DNA from: Orthonyx spaldingii
Lineage: Eukaryota > Chordata > Aves > Passeriformes > Orthonychidae
Direction of reading: 5' to 3'
Assembly: GCA_013397795.1 (NCBI GenBank)
Contig: VZTJ01000523.1
Span: forward strand, 2,283,036-2,347,035
DNA length: 64,000 nucleotides
Part shown: piece after piece, positions 26,801 to 37,852 of the stretch
Layout: every line of letters starts with the position of its first letter
Position numbering within the stretch: position 1 is the stretch's first letter
Notes under the pieces: generated by a model
Databases searched by the model: none
What the model was told of the DNA's origin: nothing
The model's input: the letters and a program-made list of their open reading frames with translations, nothing else
Position numbers and translations under genes: made by a program

Positions 26801-26954
26801 CCCAGAGAAGCTGTGGCTGCCCCATCCCTGGAAGTATCCAAGGCCAGGTTGGACAGGACCTGGAGCACCTTGGGTTGGTGGAAAGTGTCCCTGCCCAGGG
26901 AGTGGGATGGGGTTTAAGGTCCCTTCCAACCCAAACCACTTCACGATTTTATGG
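26801..26954 (+). mobile_element. CR1 LINE 3' fragment
   Basis: Starts at CCCAGAGAAGCTGTGGCTGC and ends at CCAACCCAAACCACTTCACG with a degraded terminal repeat. Confidence 0.88.
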
Positions 26955-29900
26955 TTACCTTACACTCGTAGTGGTTTTATTGGTTCATGGAAATGCTCAT
27001 TTGGGGGTGTAACCATTCAATGTGTGGTACAAAAAATTGCCAGGATCAACAGGCCTTTTACACCTGGAGGCACCTGGCTCCCTGCAGCCAGAGCACCCCT
27101 GTTTATCCAAGTGCAGACAGTGGGCAGAGCTGGATTTTGCCACCACCTCTCCATGTGGAGCCAGGGCTGATTTGTCGTTACCTCTTTGAACTGGACTCGT
27201 GCAGTTGCCAACCACCTGCAGTGGAAATCTGGTGAGTCACCAGCATTTTGGACCATCAATAATTCCGAGCTGCAGAGTCCTCCTGCTCTGGAGGATCTTG
27301 CTGCAAGCAGAAAAGCAAAGTAGCTGGTGGGCAATGTGTGCACGTCCCGGTGCCAGTGCTCCTCCATCCTGGCTCATCCCGAGGGATAACATCATCCCTC
27401 CTCCCCGAGCCAACTGCTTCTGCCTCGGAGATGCAGCCACATCCCCCAGGATCTTTATCATTTTAATCTCTTTTTGCTGCATGTAGATTTTTTTAATACA
27501 GTGTGAATCCAACCCTTGTACTGCTTTTATTGGCATCCACTAAAAAACCTGCATTTTAATTACAAGCGTTCTCCCAGGGTCAGAGTTCTCAGCAGCGCTG
27601 TATCACACCTGGATTTGCTTGTTCTGATGTTCTGCCCCGTGAATTCCTGTTTAACATTTGCTGCCTCCTGCGCCTCATGCGTGACTGACATCGGGAGTGA
27701 CTAAGGGAACAGATCAATTATTGTGATTAAAATTGATCCTCATCGCTCTTGGTGTCACAGTTCACAAGCCAGCACTCATGAGCTCATTTGGCTTGGGTTT
27801 GTAACCATTGCATATGGTGAGAAGCTCACTGAGCAGAGTAAAATCATCACTACGTCAAAATTAAAGGATTTGATCATCACAAGAATAAAAATCAAGCTGT
27901 GTTTATGGCCTTTATACCTAATGGTAAAGTCGTACTTGGGTTTGGACGCATTTCAAAAATGTGATTTTAGAGCAAAAAGCACTGTTTGGGAGGTTTATGC
28001 AATGTGGGATCTCAGGTACCATGAAAATAAAATGTACCTTTGTTCTCTCTTGCAAAACAAGAAGGATTTTCCTGTAGGCTTGGCTGAAAGGCATCAAGGA
28101 AATGCCAAATATTTGTAACACACTGCACTGAAAAGCTCATTATAATCAATAAACCCTGGGCTGGTCAATTCCTGCATGTGGAAACACAAAGGAAAGGGAA
28201 AAAAGAGATGGAAAAGAGCATGATGGAGGCAGAATAAAAGAAAGACTGAGCTGAAACACCATGGACAGAGAAGGAGAATTTTATGTAATGAATGTTTTTC
28301 ACCTCATCAACTCCTTCCTGCCCTAAACACCATCACCACCTGTAAGTGCACTCATTAAACTGGCAAATCCATACACCTCCATCATGCCTGGAAATTGAAT
28401 TCTGCTGAGTTTTCAGTGCTTTTATTTAATAAATCTGATTTTTTTTTTTCACATTTTCAGTTCACTTCTTTCCTAGCTCATCCTCTTGTGCAGCTCAGTT
28501 TGTCAGTTTTATTTCTCCAAAGTGCTATGGAGGGAGCAACATATAACTCACAACTCAATAAAATTTACAGAAAAATAAATATTTGCTGCATCCAAGATGA
28601 GACGGAGATTGTGTAGGAGGGGAGGAGGCAGGAGGTAGACTTGAAATTGTTGCTTTTGGAAGAGATTTGAGAATTGAGAGTTGGTAGCTCAGTACAAAAT
28701 GGCTAGGGCTCTAAAATGGATTTATCAAGAACTGAAATGCAAAAAAAAGCAGGAGGAAGGTGTTCCGAAATTTTGGCTCTGCAAGGTGGTTTCAGCCTGA
28801 TGAGCAGCACTGGACATCCATGACTGTTTGAAGGTAAACCAATTTATTTACAATTTTATTGGCTGGAAAAAGCCACCAACTGCACCTTCACCGTTCAAAA
28901 CCTGGGATACAGCAAACTCATTCTCATTTTAGAGAGAGAAGGTCTGCACCAAGAGTTCAGAGATTAATCAACAGCTTTATCCCCTTCCAAGCACTGGTGA
29001 CTCAGATATCAAAGCACAGGGTCTCCAATGTCAAAGTTATTCTTTTTCTCCTGGGTGAGAGAGGCTGGAAAGTCTCAGCACTGAGTTCCTGTGAGCAAAG
29101 CCTCACTCTGTGCCCAAAGCACAGCTCAGGAGGGACCCTCCTGTGCTTCCAGAATGTTATTTTAACGAAAATATTTCTAAATTATTAAATTACATAGGTT
29201 TCACTGCAATCTGAGCCAGCATCTTTGTGTGTCTCTACACCTGCACCCACAGTAGGTAACATATTTAATTCAGATTGCTGAAGATAATTGCTTGGTAATG
29301 TGTGTCTTCCCAATTTTGGGGTTTTTTTTAATAATGAAAATTCAGTGATGATTATCAGGAAAAAAAACCCCAATAAATTGTGCTTCTTTTTTAGCTCAGG
29401 AACCTTTTTAACGTGTATCACCAGGATATTTCCTCAGCAGTCAAAAGGCAAGAGGGATTTCAGTTGGGAATTCAGATTTCAGAGGGAATTTGTGGGCTGA
29501 TGTCCTGAGCAGCTGTGAGGAAGCTGCAGCCCAGTGTGTTCCCTCCTGTGTCACCTGTGTGACACTGATTGATGCTTCTCCAGGTTTAATTGAGGTAGAA
29601 CATTACATGGTCCTGTTCCTGAGCAGGTTTTGCTGCTTTGTTCCCTAACACTGTTGTGGATAATTAGGTCAGGTTCACTTCTCTTTGACAGCACTGAAAT
29701 GAATCATTTTTTTCAGAGTAGATGATCACTCTAATACTTCCTATCTAATATCACCGCCACCTCCAAATCGTGTCCTAATGAGAGAGTTCCAGGAATATCA
29801 GAGAAAAAAAAAAGGTGGATATTCAATGATCTAGTGTCTGCTTCTGACCCTGGAAAACCTTATTCATTTAAAGAACTATTACTCATGAGAATTACTGAGC

Positions 29901-30456
29901 ACGCTTCCAGAAGGCTGAACGCAGGAGGGTTGTCCAAGCAGGAACAGCCTCTTTCAAACAGAGAACTATTAAATATGTTAAATCTCTCCTACAGCCCTCC
30001 AGAGATTTGGTTTAAAACCATAGACAATAACACTTCCGTGAACTGGTGATACTGAGAATTATCAGATCCAGAAAATCTCATCTTTTCCCATCTCCTGGAT
30101 AAAAAGGTCCTTCCTGCAGACCTCTCCCATGACACACACGGAGTCTCTCACTGCTGTGGTGTCACCAGTTGGGTTTCAAAGTTTTCACAGCCAGGACTCA
30201 GTGATCTTTATCACTATAAATTCAGACTCCTGAGACACCAGCAAGAATAATTAGTTCCTGGCTTTGCTCAAGTGTCTTCTGCCACGCTCTTTGCAGTTCA
30301 TTTGCCACAAGCACTTCTGCATTATTACCGTATCCACAACTCCTACAGGCATTTCACCTGGGAGGAACTGCCAGCTCGGATGCATCACTCCTTTGGCAGG
30401 TTTTGTCTGAGATGCCTCATTGAATATCATAGCATTGAATATAGATCCTGGTGGGT

Positions 30457-30835
30457 GGGAGGCTGGACATGGCCCAGCCCAGAACCCCCCAGGTCCTGGG
30501 CTCATCCCCAGTGTGGGCAGCAGAAAGGGGGGAATTCTGCCCTGCAGAGCTGCCTCCATCCCTGGGATCCAGAAGGATGTGGAGCTGCTGGAGCCAGTCC
30601 ACAGGAGGCCACAAGTGATTAGAGGGGATGGAGCAGCTCTGCTCTGGAGAAAAGCTGGGAGAGCTGGGGGTGTCCAGCCTGGAGAAGCTTGGGGGTGACC
30701 TAACCGTGGCCTTCCAGTACCTGAAGGAGCTGATGCGAAAGATGAAGAGACACTATTCATTTAGAAGGGCCTGGAGTGACAGGACAAGGTGGGGAGGGGG
30801 GTGGAGGGTGGATTCAAACTGAAGGAGGCGACAGT
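30457..30835 (+). mobile_element. CR1 LINE fragment, upstream part
   Basis: Contains GGAGGCTGGACATGGCCCAG, CTGGGAGAGCTGGGGGTGTC, TCCAGTACCTGAAGGAGCTG and GGAGTGACAGGACAAGG. It covers a more 5' portion of CR1 than most copies here and lacks the terminal tail. Confidence 0.85.
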
Positions 30836-31150
30836 GTCCAAAGGAGGGACACGAAGATGATGAAGCGCCTTGAGGAGCGTCTGAGGGCACTCGGTCTGTT
30901 CAGCTGGGGGAGACTGAGGGGAGCCATCGCAGTTACAACATCCTCGTGAGGAAAAGCGGAGGGGCAGACACTGATCTCTGTGGTGGCAGGGACAGCACCC
31001 AGGGAACGGCTGCAGCTGGGCCAGGGCAGGGTCAGGCTGGAGATCAGGGGAAGGTTCTTCCCCCAGAGGGTGCTGGGCACTGAACAGACTCCCCAGGGAA
31101 CGGGCACAGCTACAGAGCCCCAGGAGCGTTTGGACACCGCTCCCGGGGAT
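30836..31150 (+). mobile_element. Second CR1 LINE fragment running into the gap
   Basis: Begins with AAAGGAGGGACACGAAGATG and has GTCTGTTCAGCTGGGGGAGA and GGTCAGGCTGGAGATCAGGG. Its 3' part is lost in the gap at 31151. GC-rich variant. Confidence 0.8.
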
Positions 31151-31747
31151 NNNNNNNNNNNNNNNNNNNNNNNNNNNNNNNNNNNNNNNNNNNNNNNNNN
31201 NNNNNNNNNNNNNNNNNNNNNNNNNNNNNNNNNNNNNNNNNNNNNNNNNNNNNNNNNNNNNNNNNNNNNNNNNNNNNNNNNNNNNNNNNNNNNNNNNNNN
31301 NNNNNNNNNNNNNNNNNNNNNNNNNNNNNNNNNNNNNNNNNNNNNNNNNNNNNNNNNNNNNNNNNNNNNNNNNNNNNNNNNNNNNNNNNNNNNNNNNNNN
31401 NNNNNNNNNNNNNNNNNNNNNNNNNNNNNNNNNNNNNNNNNNNNNNNNNNNNNNNNNNNNNNNNNNNNNNNNNNNNNNNNNNNNNNNNNNNNNNNNNNNN
31501 NNNNNNNNNNNNNNNNNNNNNNNNNNNNNNNNNNNNNNNNNNNNNNNNNNNNNNNNNNNNNNNNNNNNNNNNNNNNNNNNNNNNNNNNNNNNNNNNNNNN
31601 NNNNNNNNNNNNNNNNNNNNNNNNNNNNNNNNNNNNNNNNNNNNNNNNNNNNNNNNNNNNNNNNNNNNNNNNNNNNNNNNNNNNNNNNNNNNNNNNNNNN
31701 NNNNNNNNNNNNNNNNNNNNNNNNNNNNNNNNNNNNNNNNNNNNNNN
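31151..31747. other. Assembly gap, 597 N
   Basis: A run of N with CpG-rich sequence on its right side. The first coding exon of CHMP1B is probably inside it. Confidence 0.99.
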
Positions 31748-31960
31748 GCGGGGCGCCGCGGGGGTGGGGCGGGGCGGGGCGGGGGGGAGGCGGCGGTGGC
31801 GGCGAGCGAGGCCCCCCCGCCGGGAGCGACCCCGAGGAGCCCCCGGGGCGCGGGGGAAGGAGGAGCCGAGTCCCCCCTCATGGCGGTGGTGGCGGGGCTC
31901 GACGGCAGCGGCGGCAGGAGGAGGAGGACTGGGTGTGACATAGGCAGGGGCTGAGCTCCC
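31748..31960 (+). promoter_or_regulatory. CpG island remnant, probable CHMP1B promoter / 5' region
   Basis: Very GC-rich, with GGGGCGGGGC-type GC-boxes near 31765-31785 and dense CpG. It lies about 2 kb upstream of the first visible CHMP1B coding exon and directly after the gap. Whether it is 5' UTR, exon 1 or the start of intron 1 cannot be told. Confidence 0.6.
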
Positions 31961-31993
31961 TGAACCTCGGAATTCGCTTCTAAAGACGAGAAA

Positions 31994-32338
31994 AGCGAGA
32001 AGGGATCTCACATTCCATATAAATATCTCCAGAGGGTGTCAGAGAATGGTGCCAGGCTCTGTTCAGTGGTGCCCAGCACCAGGATGAGGAGCAATGGCCA
32101 TAAACTGAAAACAAAGAAGTTCCACCTCAATACGAGGAAGAACTTCTTCCCGTGGAGGGGGCAGAGCGCTGGGACAGCTGCCCAGGGCGGGTGTGGAGTC
32201 TCCCTGTCTGGAGACATCCCAAACCCACCCGGACACGTTCCTGTGTCACCCGCTCCAGGTGACCCTGCCAGGGCAGGAGGGTTGGACTGGGTGATCTCCT
32301 GAGGGCCCTTCTAACTCAGTTATTCCGTGATTCTGTGG
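31994..32338 (+). mobile_element. CR1 LINE 3' fragment
   Basis: Contains AAGAAGTTCCACCTCAATAC, AGAACTTCTTCCCGTGGAGG and TTGGACTGGGTGATCTCCTG, and ends CAGTTATTCCGTGATTCTGT. It lies in CHMP1B intron 1. Confidence 0.88.
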
Positions 32339-33891
32339 TTTCACTGTCCTGAAGGGACAAGGAAGTGAGTGGGAAGTTCGGTGTCTCTTCCTAAGAGGTG
32401 ATCAGGCAGCCTTGGCTGGGAGTGAGGAGGAGGAGGAGGCAGGACTGTGGTGGATGGAGGGACAGCCCAGTTCCTGAGGCAGAAAACACAATTTATACTA
32501 AAATAGTGCAAATTGTGCTTCAGGGGCAGCATACATGTGTTTAGGATGGAGTGATGTCAGCAGGGCTGTACCCTAAACAGCCACCACGTCAGCTGTGCTT
32601 CCTGCTCTTGGAAATAATTTACACACAGAGCCCTGTGTGGGCTGACTGAAACTTTCTTACTGTATAAAACTGTCTTAAGGCACAGGGGCAGAAAACTCTT
32701 ACAGATTCCAGGGGTCTCAGTGTGGTTGGAATGTTCAGGCAGTTCTGGCGTTGCCGTGGTCGGGACTGAGGGGTTGCTGGAGCAGCTGACTGTGAGTCAC
32801 AAACTGAGGTGGAAGTTGAGTTCCACTTGAGTTGTGTCACATAGAGAAAGACACTTGAAGGGAGGAGCAGGAATGTGCTCCTCAGGGATGGGTGAGCTGA
32901 GGAGGTGTCACGTGAGCTGGTCTAATGTCAGGTAAATTCTCCAGCTGAGTAACTGAGGAAGTTATTTCAAAATAAACTGCTCTGCTACTGGTACCTCCCT
33001 TAATAGATATCCTAAATGGAAAGTCATGCCTGTTACCTGTTTTTAGCCTGCTTGTGATGTTTATAGGATAACAAAGACATTCCTAATGTCTCCAGGTTGC
33101 TGTCAGAGTAAGAGGCATGGCTGGGCTTTAAAGCAGAAAACAGCTCTGGAATAATTTATGTGCTTGAAATATTGAAGAAACCTCAAGTACTTGTAATGTT
33201 TAGCTTTGTGTGTCCACTTAATTGTTAATCATCTTAGTACCTGCTGCATCTTCCTCTTGGGATATCACAGGTGGCAGGAAAGAAGCCTACAAAGCTTTTT
33301 ACTTCCATGTTCCTTGAGAAAGACTGATATTATTTGGAAGCTTTCATCAACAGTGTTTTTAAGAGAATGTTTTTTGATAGTTATTTTTGCAGCACACACT
33401 CTATTCTCTGTCAGTAATAGCTTAGTGCAGTCATTCCAAGTCACTCTGAAGGCTTGTCTTGCTGTTTTCTTAGAGCTTTCAGTTTAAGCAGGACTTGAAC
33501 TTTTGTTTTTAAAAAGTTTCTCTTCCTGGCTGAAGTACTCTCTGCCCAAAGTCAGATGATGGAGCTGTCGGGAAGCCCGGGATTACTCACATGACCCAGG
33601 GCTGGGAAGGAGCTTGATGAGCAATTTAAATCCAAGATCCAGCCATGGCCAGCTGAGCCGGTTTGCTGTCACACTGTTCATTTGTTGTGTTCCTCAGTGG
33701 TTTTGGGCTTTTTTTTGGATGGGGAGATTCCAGGCAGGTCAGAAAACCACATCATTTCAGTGAGAGTGGCACGCTCTGGGTGTGGGAGTGAAAGTAACTG
33801 GCAGAGAACCACTCTCAGTTCCTCTTGGGGGGTGTTTGGTGGATGGATTTATCAGTGTGAAGTAGTTTTGAGCCCTTAACTTGCAGTGCAG

Positions 33892-33989
33892 AACACCTGT
33901 TTAATTTGAAGTTTGCTGCAAAGGAGCTCAACAGGAACTCCAAAAAATGCGACAAAGAAGAAAAGGCTGAGAAAGCTAAAATTAAGAAG
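33892..33989 (+). CDS. CHMP1B: CHMP1B coding exon 2
   Basis: Encodes HLFNLK through KIKK (32 codons plus two leading bases that finish a split codon). The acceptor region has two AG choices five bases apart (33886 and 33891). The downstream one matches a preceding exon ending in a lysine codon's first base, as expected from the family N-terminus. Donor is AAG/GTAAGT. Confidence 0.92.
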
Positions 33990-36900
33990 GTAAGTCTGAA
34001 CCAAGCTTTTTAGATCTGTTGCTTGCCTATTAGAGCAGGAAGACATCTGGTGTTTTGTCATTTCCCTGGTGTGCATGCTAACAATCATGTGGTCAATGTT
34101 TGTGATTTAAAAGATGTGGCTGTAAATCTTCCTGTGCTTATTAATAAACACGAGGATAAATCCTTGTGTGTCCTCCTGGATGGCTCGTGGCATTTGCTTC
34201 CCGAGAGGATTGGCTTCTATGTGCTTTGGTAGAGATTATTGTTCTCAGAGTTAAAACCACTTCATGTTTATCAGCTTGTATTAAAAGGACTTGTGGAGAG
34301 GAACTTCAAAACAGCTTTTGAGTCCTTGAAGTAGTGAAGAGAGAGACTGAGTTGATTTGGCTGTATTTCTGCCCATGAGATACAGCCGTGCCACCTGTGC
34401 CTGTGTTTGTGTCTTGAGGCTGAAAATGTTTTCATGAACAGAAAATTATGTTTCTGTAGCTCTGCAAAACTGCCTGTTTGGAGTGCATTCTAAATGCCTT
34501 CCTTGGAAAGAAGTTAGGAGTTCACATCTTGGAAATGTTTGGGATCTGTTGTGGGAGGAGGGAGGGATTTGTGTTTTAATAAACAAAGATACAGTGACTA
34601 ACTAATGCTACTTTCAGAACCAAAACAGACAATGCAGGAATCATATTTACAAGAGCAAGGAAGGGTAAAAATCCTTTCCTTTTGCCTTTCCCTCTTTGCC
34701 AAGGCCATCCAGAAGGGGAACATGGAAGTGGCGCGGATCCACGCGGAGAACGCCATCCGCCAGAAGAACCAGGCCATCAACTTCCTGCGCATGAGCGCCC
34801 GCGTGGACGCCGTGGCAGCCAGGGTGCAGACTGCCGTCACCATGGGCAAGGTGAGGCCTCCCCGTCCTGCAGAGGCCAGGAGGAGACCTCTGATCTTCTC
34901 TGGAGTGACTTCATCCTGGCTGGAACCAGCTGGGAACTTTCGCTTTCGGTTTGAGATGTAGGCGAGAGTCAGTCAGGTGCTGGAATTCCTCTGGCAGCTG
35001 CTCTTTGGATTATTTCACAAAGAACTTCTTGCCATTTTGGTTTTTCCTTTTTTCTTTTTTATATTCTCTGGATCCTTTACACATATGTGTGTAGCTTTGT
35101 AGCTTCCTATTGTAGCTTAGCTTCAACATTTTCCTAGGCAGGAAGACAAAACAAATTCCAGGGCCCCTATCCTATCTTGGTTCTCCCCGGCTACCAAGGT
35201 TGAAAACAGCTCTTCGAGACACATTTTCATAAACAAAGTACAACTGGTACCAAGGGGGGGGACTCCAGAGAAGGGGCTTGACCTGGGGGGGAATTGCATC
35301 ACCACTTGTCCTCCTAATTGGTGCTTTTTATCAATTATGCTAATTTCCTAAAACCTATAGAACTGTATGTACCCCTGTGGGGAGTGGGCTTCTGTGGACA
35401 CTCTTTTATAACTGCCCCTGGAGGCCTCCAAATAAAGATCCACCTTTATATTACCTCCTATACTAAAAACTACCTCAAGTTTCATTTCCAGGTTGAGAAA
35501 AAGGCAACAAACTCCCCTTCAAAATACATAAAGTCATGAGATGGGAGTTGTGATTCCAGAGATCTTTTTTAGCTCAGGTAGTTGTTTCAGGTAAACTGAT
35601 TTACTGCTCTTCATCTTGAACGTTTATTGTGACCTGTGGACCAAGTGTATCCCTTAACACTGAACAGGTCTCAAGTCTACAGAAATTAATGCCATATAAA
35701 GCTCATTTTTAGTGAATTTTGCCTCAGAATGTGTACTTCAAGTGGCTGAGTTCATTTCTAGAGCTTGGAATGGTAGGAGCTATTTAAAATATCACATTCC
35801 AGATGGCAATAGTATGTACCCTCCTATTTGATACTGTCAAAGCTCTGTGGACAGAGATAAGAGAGCTGGGTAAGATATCACAGAATCCCAGAATAATCTG
35901 GGTTGGAAGGGACCTTAAAGCTCATCCTGTTCCACCCCCTGCCATGGGCAGGGACACCTTCCACTATCCCTGTTTGCTCCAAGCCCTGTCCAAGCTGGCC
36001 TTGGACACTTCCAGGCATGGGGCAGCCACAGCTTCTCTGGGAACCTCTGCCAGGGCCTCCCCACCCTCACAGGGAAGGATTTGTTCCTAAACTGCTCATT
36101 TTTCCCTGTAATAATTTCCTTCCCCTTGTTTCAGGTAACAAAGTCGATGGCTGGGGTGGTGAAGTCTATGGATGCCACATTGAAGAGCATGAACTTGGAA
36201 AAGGTAAATAGACTTAACCTTCTTGGTGCTGACATCAAAAGCAGAAGGGATGACAGACACAAGTTTTAAAAAGGGAAATTCAATCAAGAGTTTTCCAGTT
36301 GAGATGTATTTTTTCTGTTATCTGAAGAGAAGTGATTTGATTCATATTTTTCATAGATATCTGCACTAATGGACAAATTTGAGCATCAGTTTGAGACACT
36401 GGATGTGCAGACACAACAGATGGAAGACACAATGAGCAACACTACGACATTAACAACGCCACAAGTAAGAATAATAAAATATATTTTAGCAAGGTGATCT
36501 TAAATTATGTGTCTATACTGTTCATTGTCAGCACTTGAAACACTCAGGTATATGATTGGGGTTTTTTTACAGATAAGTTGAGTTCTTTAGAAGCATTATT
36601 TACAAGCCAGAGTTCAATTAATGTAATTTTAACTGATGAGCACCTCTGCTCCTTATTTTTGAGTTCATACCTTCTAGTGGTTAAGCACAAAACTAATCTG
36701 CCAAAGGCATTTACCTTTAAACCAGTTTTGTTAAAATAATTCCTGTTCTCTGAAAATCTAACAGAAGAGGTTGTCAGAAACTCCAAATGTAACAATCAGT
36801 TTTGTTTTCCTTTAGAACCAAGTGGACATGCTCCTGCAGGAAATGGCAGATGAAGCAGGGTAGGTGGAATTTCTATTTCTTCAATAAGTCTTGCTTCCCA

Positions 36901-37852
36901 CAACCCTTCCTGATTATATCTAAGATCAGATACCCTTGTTTTATAAGTCTGTCTCTTGGAAGCAGAGAAAAAACACCGTTTTTCTCTTACCTCTGGACAT
37001 ACATGACTTGTCTTGGTAGTGAGTCAAAATTACTCACCAGCTTGTGTAACTTGAGCACAGCATTCAGGGGGTGCTGTCTCATTATTCCTCTGCTGTCAAT
37101 TATTGTGCTTCCCCTTATCCACATGTGCCTGACTTGGTTTTTGCTCTGTTTTCTCCTGTTAGCCTTGATCTGAACATGGAACTACCTCAAGGACAGACGG
37201 GTTCTGTTGCTACAAGCGTTGCCTCAGCAGAACAGGTAAATGTTGGATTTCAGTGAGCTCAAAGTGTTCTGGAGAAATGGGGTGTGAGAATTAATGCTTC
37301 ACTCAGTCTAAACAAAATACTGAATTGCTAAATTCTATTCCATCTGTCCCAGGGAACCTGTGTGGTTAAAAGTCTTGCTACCAAAGTAATTTTAACAATA
37401 CAGCTGTTAAGTGGTAAAGGGAAGGGACCTAATACAGGACCCTGTGCTATGGGCAGGGACACCTTCCACTATCCCAGGGTGCTCCAAGCCCCATCCAACC
37501 TGGCTTTGGACACTTCCAGGGATGGGGCAGGCACAGCTCCTCTGGGAATTCCATTCCAGGCCCTCCCCACGCTCACAGGAAAGGATTTCAGCCCAGCTGT
37601 GCTATCAAATATTCCACGTTCTTTGAAAAACTTCTTTCTCTACTTAATTCAGTGTTCTGAAACTCCTCCCTCACAGCCATCCTTGAGGTCTTAAGCAAAT
37701 CTTGTTAAGCCGTGAGAGAATTTCACATCAGTTGGACATGAGATGGCAAAAGTTGCTGTTCCTGTTCCTGATGGTTGTTTTTCCTTTTGTGTTTTCCGAC
37801 TGTGCAGGATGAGCTGTCACAGAGACTGGCCCGCCTACGTGATCAAGTCTAA
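33892..37852 (+). CDS. CHMP1B: CHMP1B, charged multivesicular body protein 1B (ESCRT-III), seven of eight coding exons
   Basis: A cytosolic ESCRT-III subunit that polymerises on membranes and recruits MIT-domain partners such as VPS4 and spastin (family knowledge). Coding exons: 33892-33989, 34704-34850, 36135-36203, 36357-36464, 36816-36859, 37163-37235 and 37808-37852, all with AG/GT borders and compatible phases. They yield 193 residues plus a split first codon. With the roughly six missing residues the total is about 199, equal to human CHMP1B. The product opens with HLFNLKFAAKEL, has the basic helix KCDKEEKAEKAKIKK and the QTAVTMGKVTKSMAGVVKSM core, and ends in the MIT-interacting motif DELSQRLARLRDQV. 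It is clearly 1B, not 1A. The start codon is missing and is placed in the gap at 31151-31747. Human CHMP1B is intronless, so this is the intron-bearing parental form. Confidence 0.96.
34704..34850 (+). CDS. CHMP1B: CHMP1B coding exon 3
   Basis: 49 codons, AIQKGNMEVA to TAVTMGK, phase 0 at both ends, acceptor CTTTGCCAAG, donor AAG/GTGAGG. Third codon positions are G or C in 46 of 49 codons, far above the other exons. Confidence 0.95.
35110..35510 (+). mobile_element. Probable solo LTR of an old endogenous retrovirus
   Basis: In CHMP1B intron 3. It has an LTR-like layout: promoter-like CTTTTTATC and CTTTTATAAC stretches, an AATAAA at 35431-35436, then a pyrimidine/AG segment ending near GAGAAAAAGGCAACA. 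No retroviral coding sequence is nearby. Borders and a target-site duplication could not be fixed, so the family is unassigned. Confidence 0.4.
35878..36090 (-). mobile_element. CR1 LINE 3' fragment in CHMP1B intron 3
   Basis: Reverse copy from TCACAGAATCCCAGAATAAT through CCATGGGCAGGGACACC to CCCTCACAGGGAAGGA. It ends only about 44 bases before the exon 4 acceptor. Confidence 0.92.
36135..36203 (+). CDS. CHMP1B: CHMP1B coding exon 4
   Basis: 23 codons, VTKSMAGVVKSM to SMNLEK, phase 0, acceptor CCCCTTGTTTCAG, donor AAG/GTAAAT. Confidence 0.95.
36357..36464 (+). CDS. CHMP1B: CHMP1B coding exon 5
   Basis: 36 codons, ISALMDKFEH to TTLTTPQ, phase 0, acceptor TTTTTCATAG, donor CAA/GTAAGA. Confidence 0.95.
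36816..36859 (+). CDS. CHMP1B: CHMP1B coding exon 6
   Basis: 14 codons plus two bases, NQVDMLLQEMADEA then GG of a split glycine codon. Donor GG/GTAGGT. Confidence 0.95.
37163..37235 (+). CDS. CHMP1B: CHMP1B coding exon 7
   Basis: One base completing glycine, then 24 codons LDLNMELPQG to VASAEQ. Acceptor TTCTCCTGTTAG, donor CAG/GTAAAT. Confidence 0.95.
37416..37592 (-). mobile_element. CR1 LINE fragment in CHMP1B intron 7
   Basis: Reverse-oriented piece with TATGGGCAGGGACACCTTCC, GGGATGGGGCAGGCACAGCT and CACGCTCACAGGAAAGG. The terminal repeat is lost or badly eroded. Confidence 0.85.
37808..37852 (+). CDS. CHMP1B: CHMP1B coding exon 8 with stop
   Basis: 14 codons DELSQRLARLRDQV followed by TAA. 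This is the MIT-interacting motif at the extreme C-terminus. The 3' UTR follows in the same exon. Confidence 0.95.
   Translation, partial: DELSQRLARLRDQV

Larger units (their letters stand above)
18990..30450. other. Non-coding interval between the two CpG islands
   Basis: No recognisable coding exon. Contents are CR1 pieces at 19144, 22921, 24010, 24452 and 26801, simple ATT and CA repeats, and unique AT-rich sequence. Open frames here (for example 203 codons near 23917-24528 on the minus strand) are explained by GC-rich CR1 sequence or chance. Confidence 0.6.

Noticed and set aside
29834..30049. 71-codon frame beginning MSASDPGKPYSF
   Set aside because: Looked exon-like at first, but no known family matches and no convincing splice sites flank it.
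30761..32011. Open frames of 324-416 codons across the second gap
   Set aside because: They join CR1 sequence, N and CpG-island sequence; the length is an artefact of the gap.
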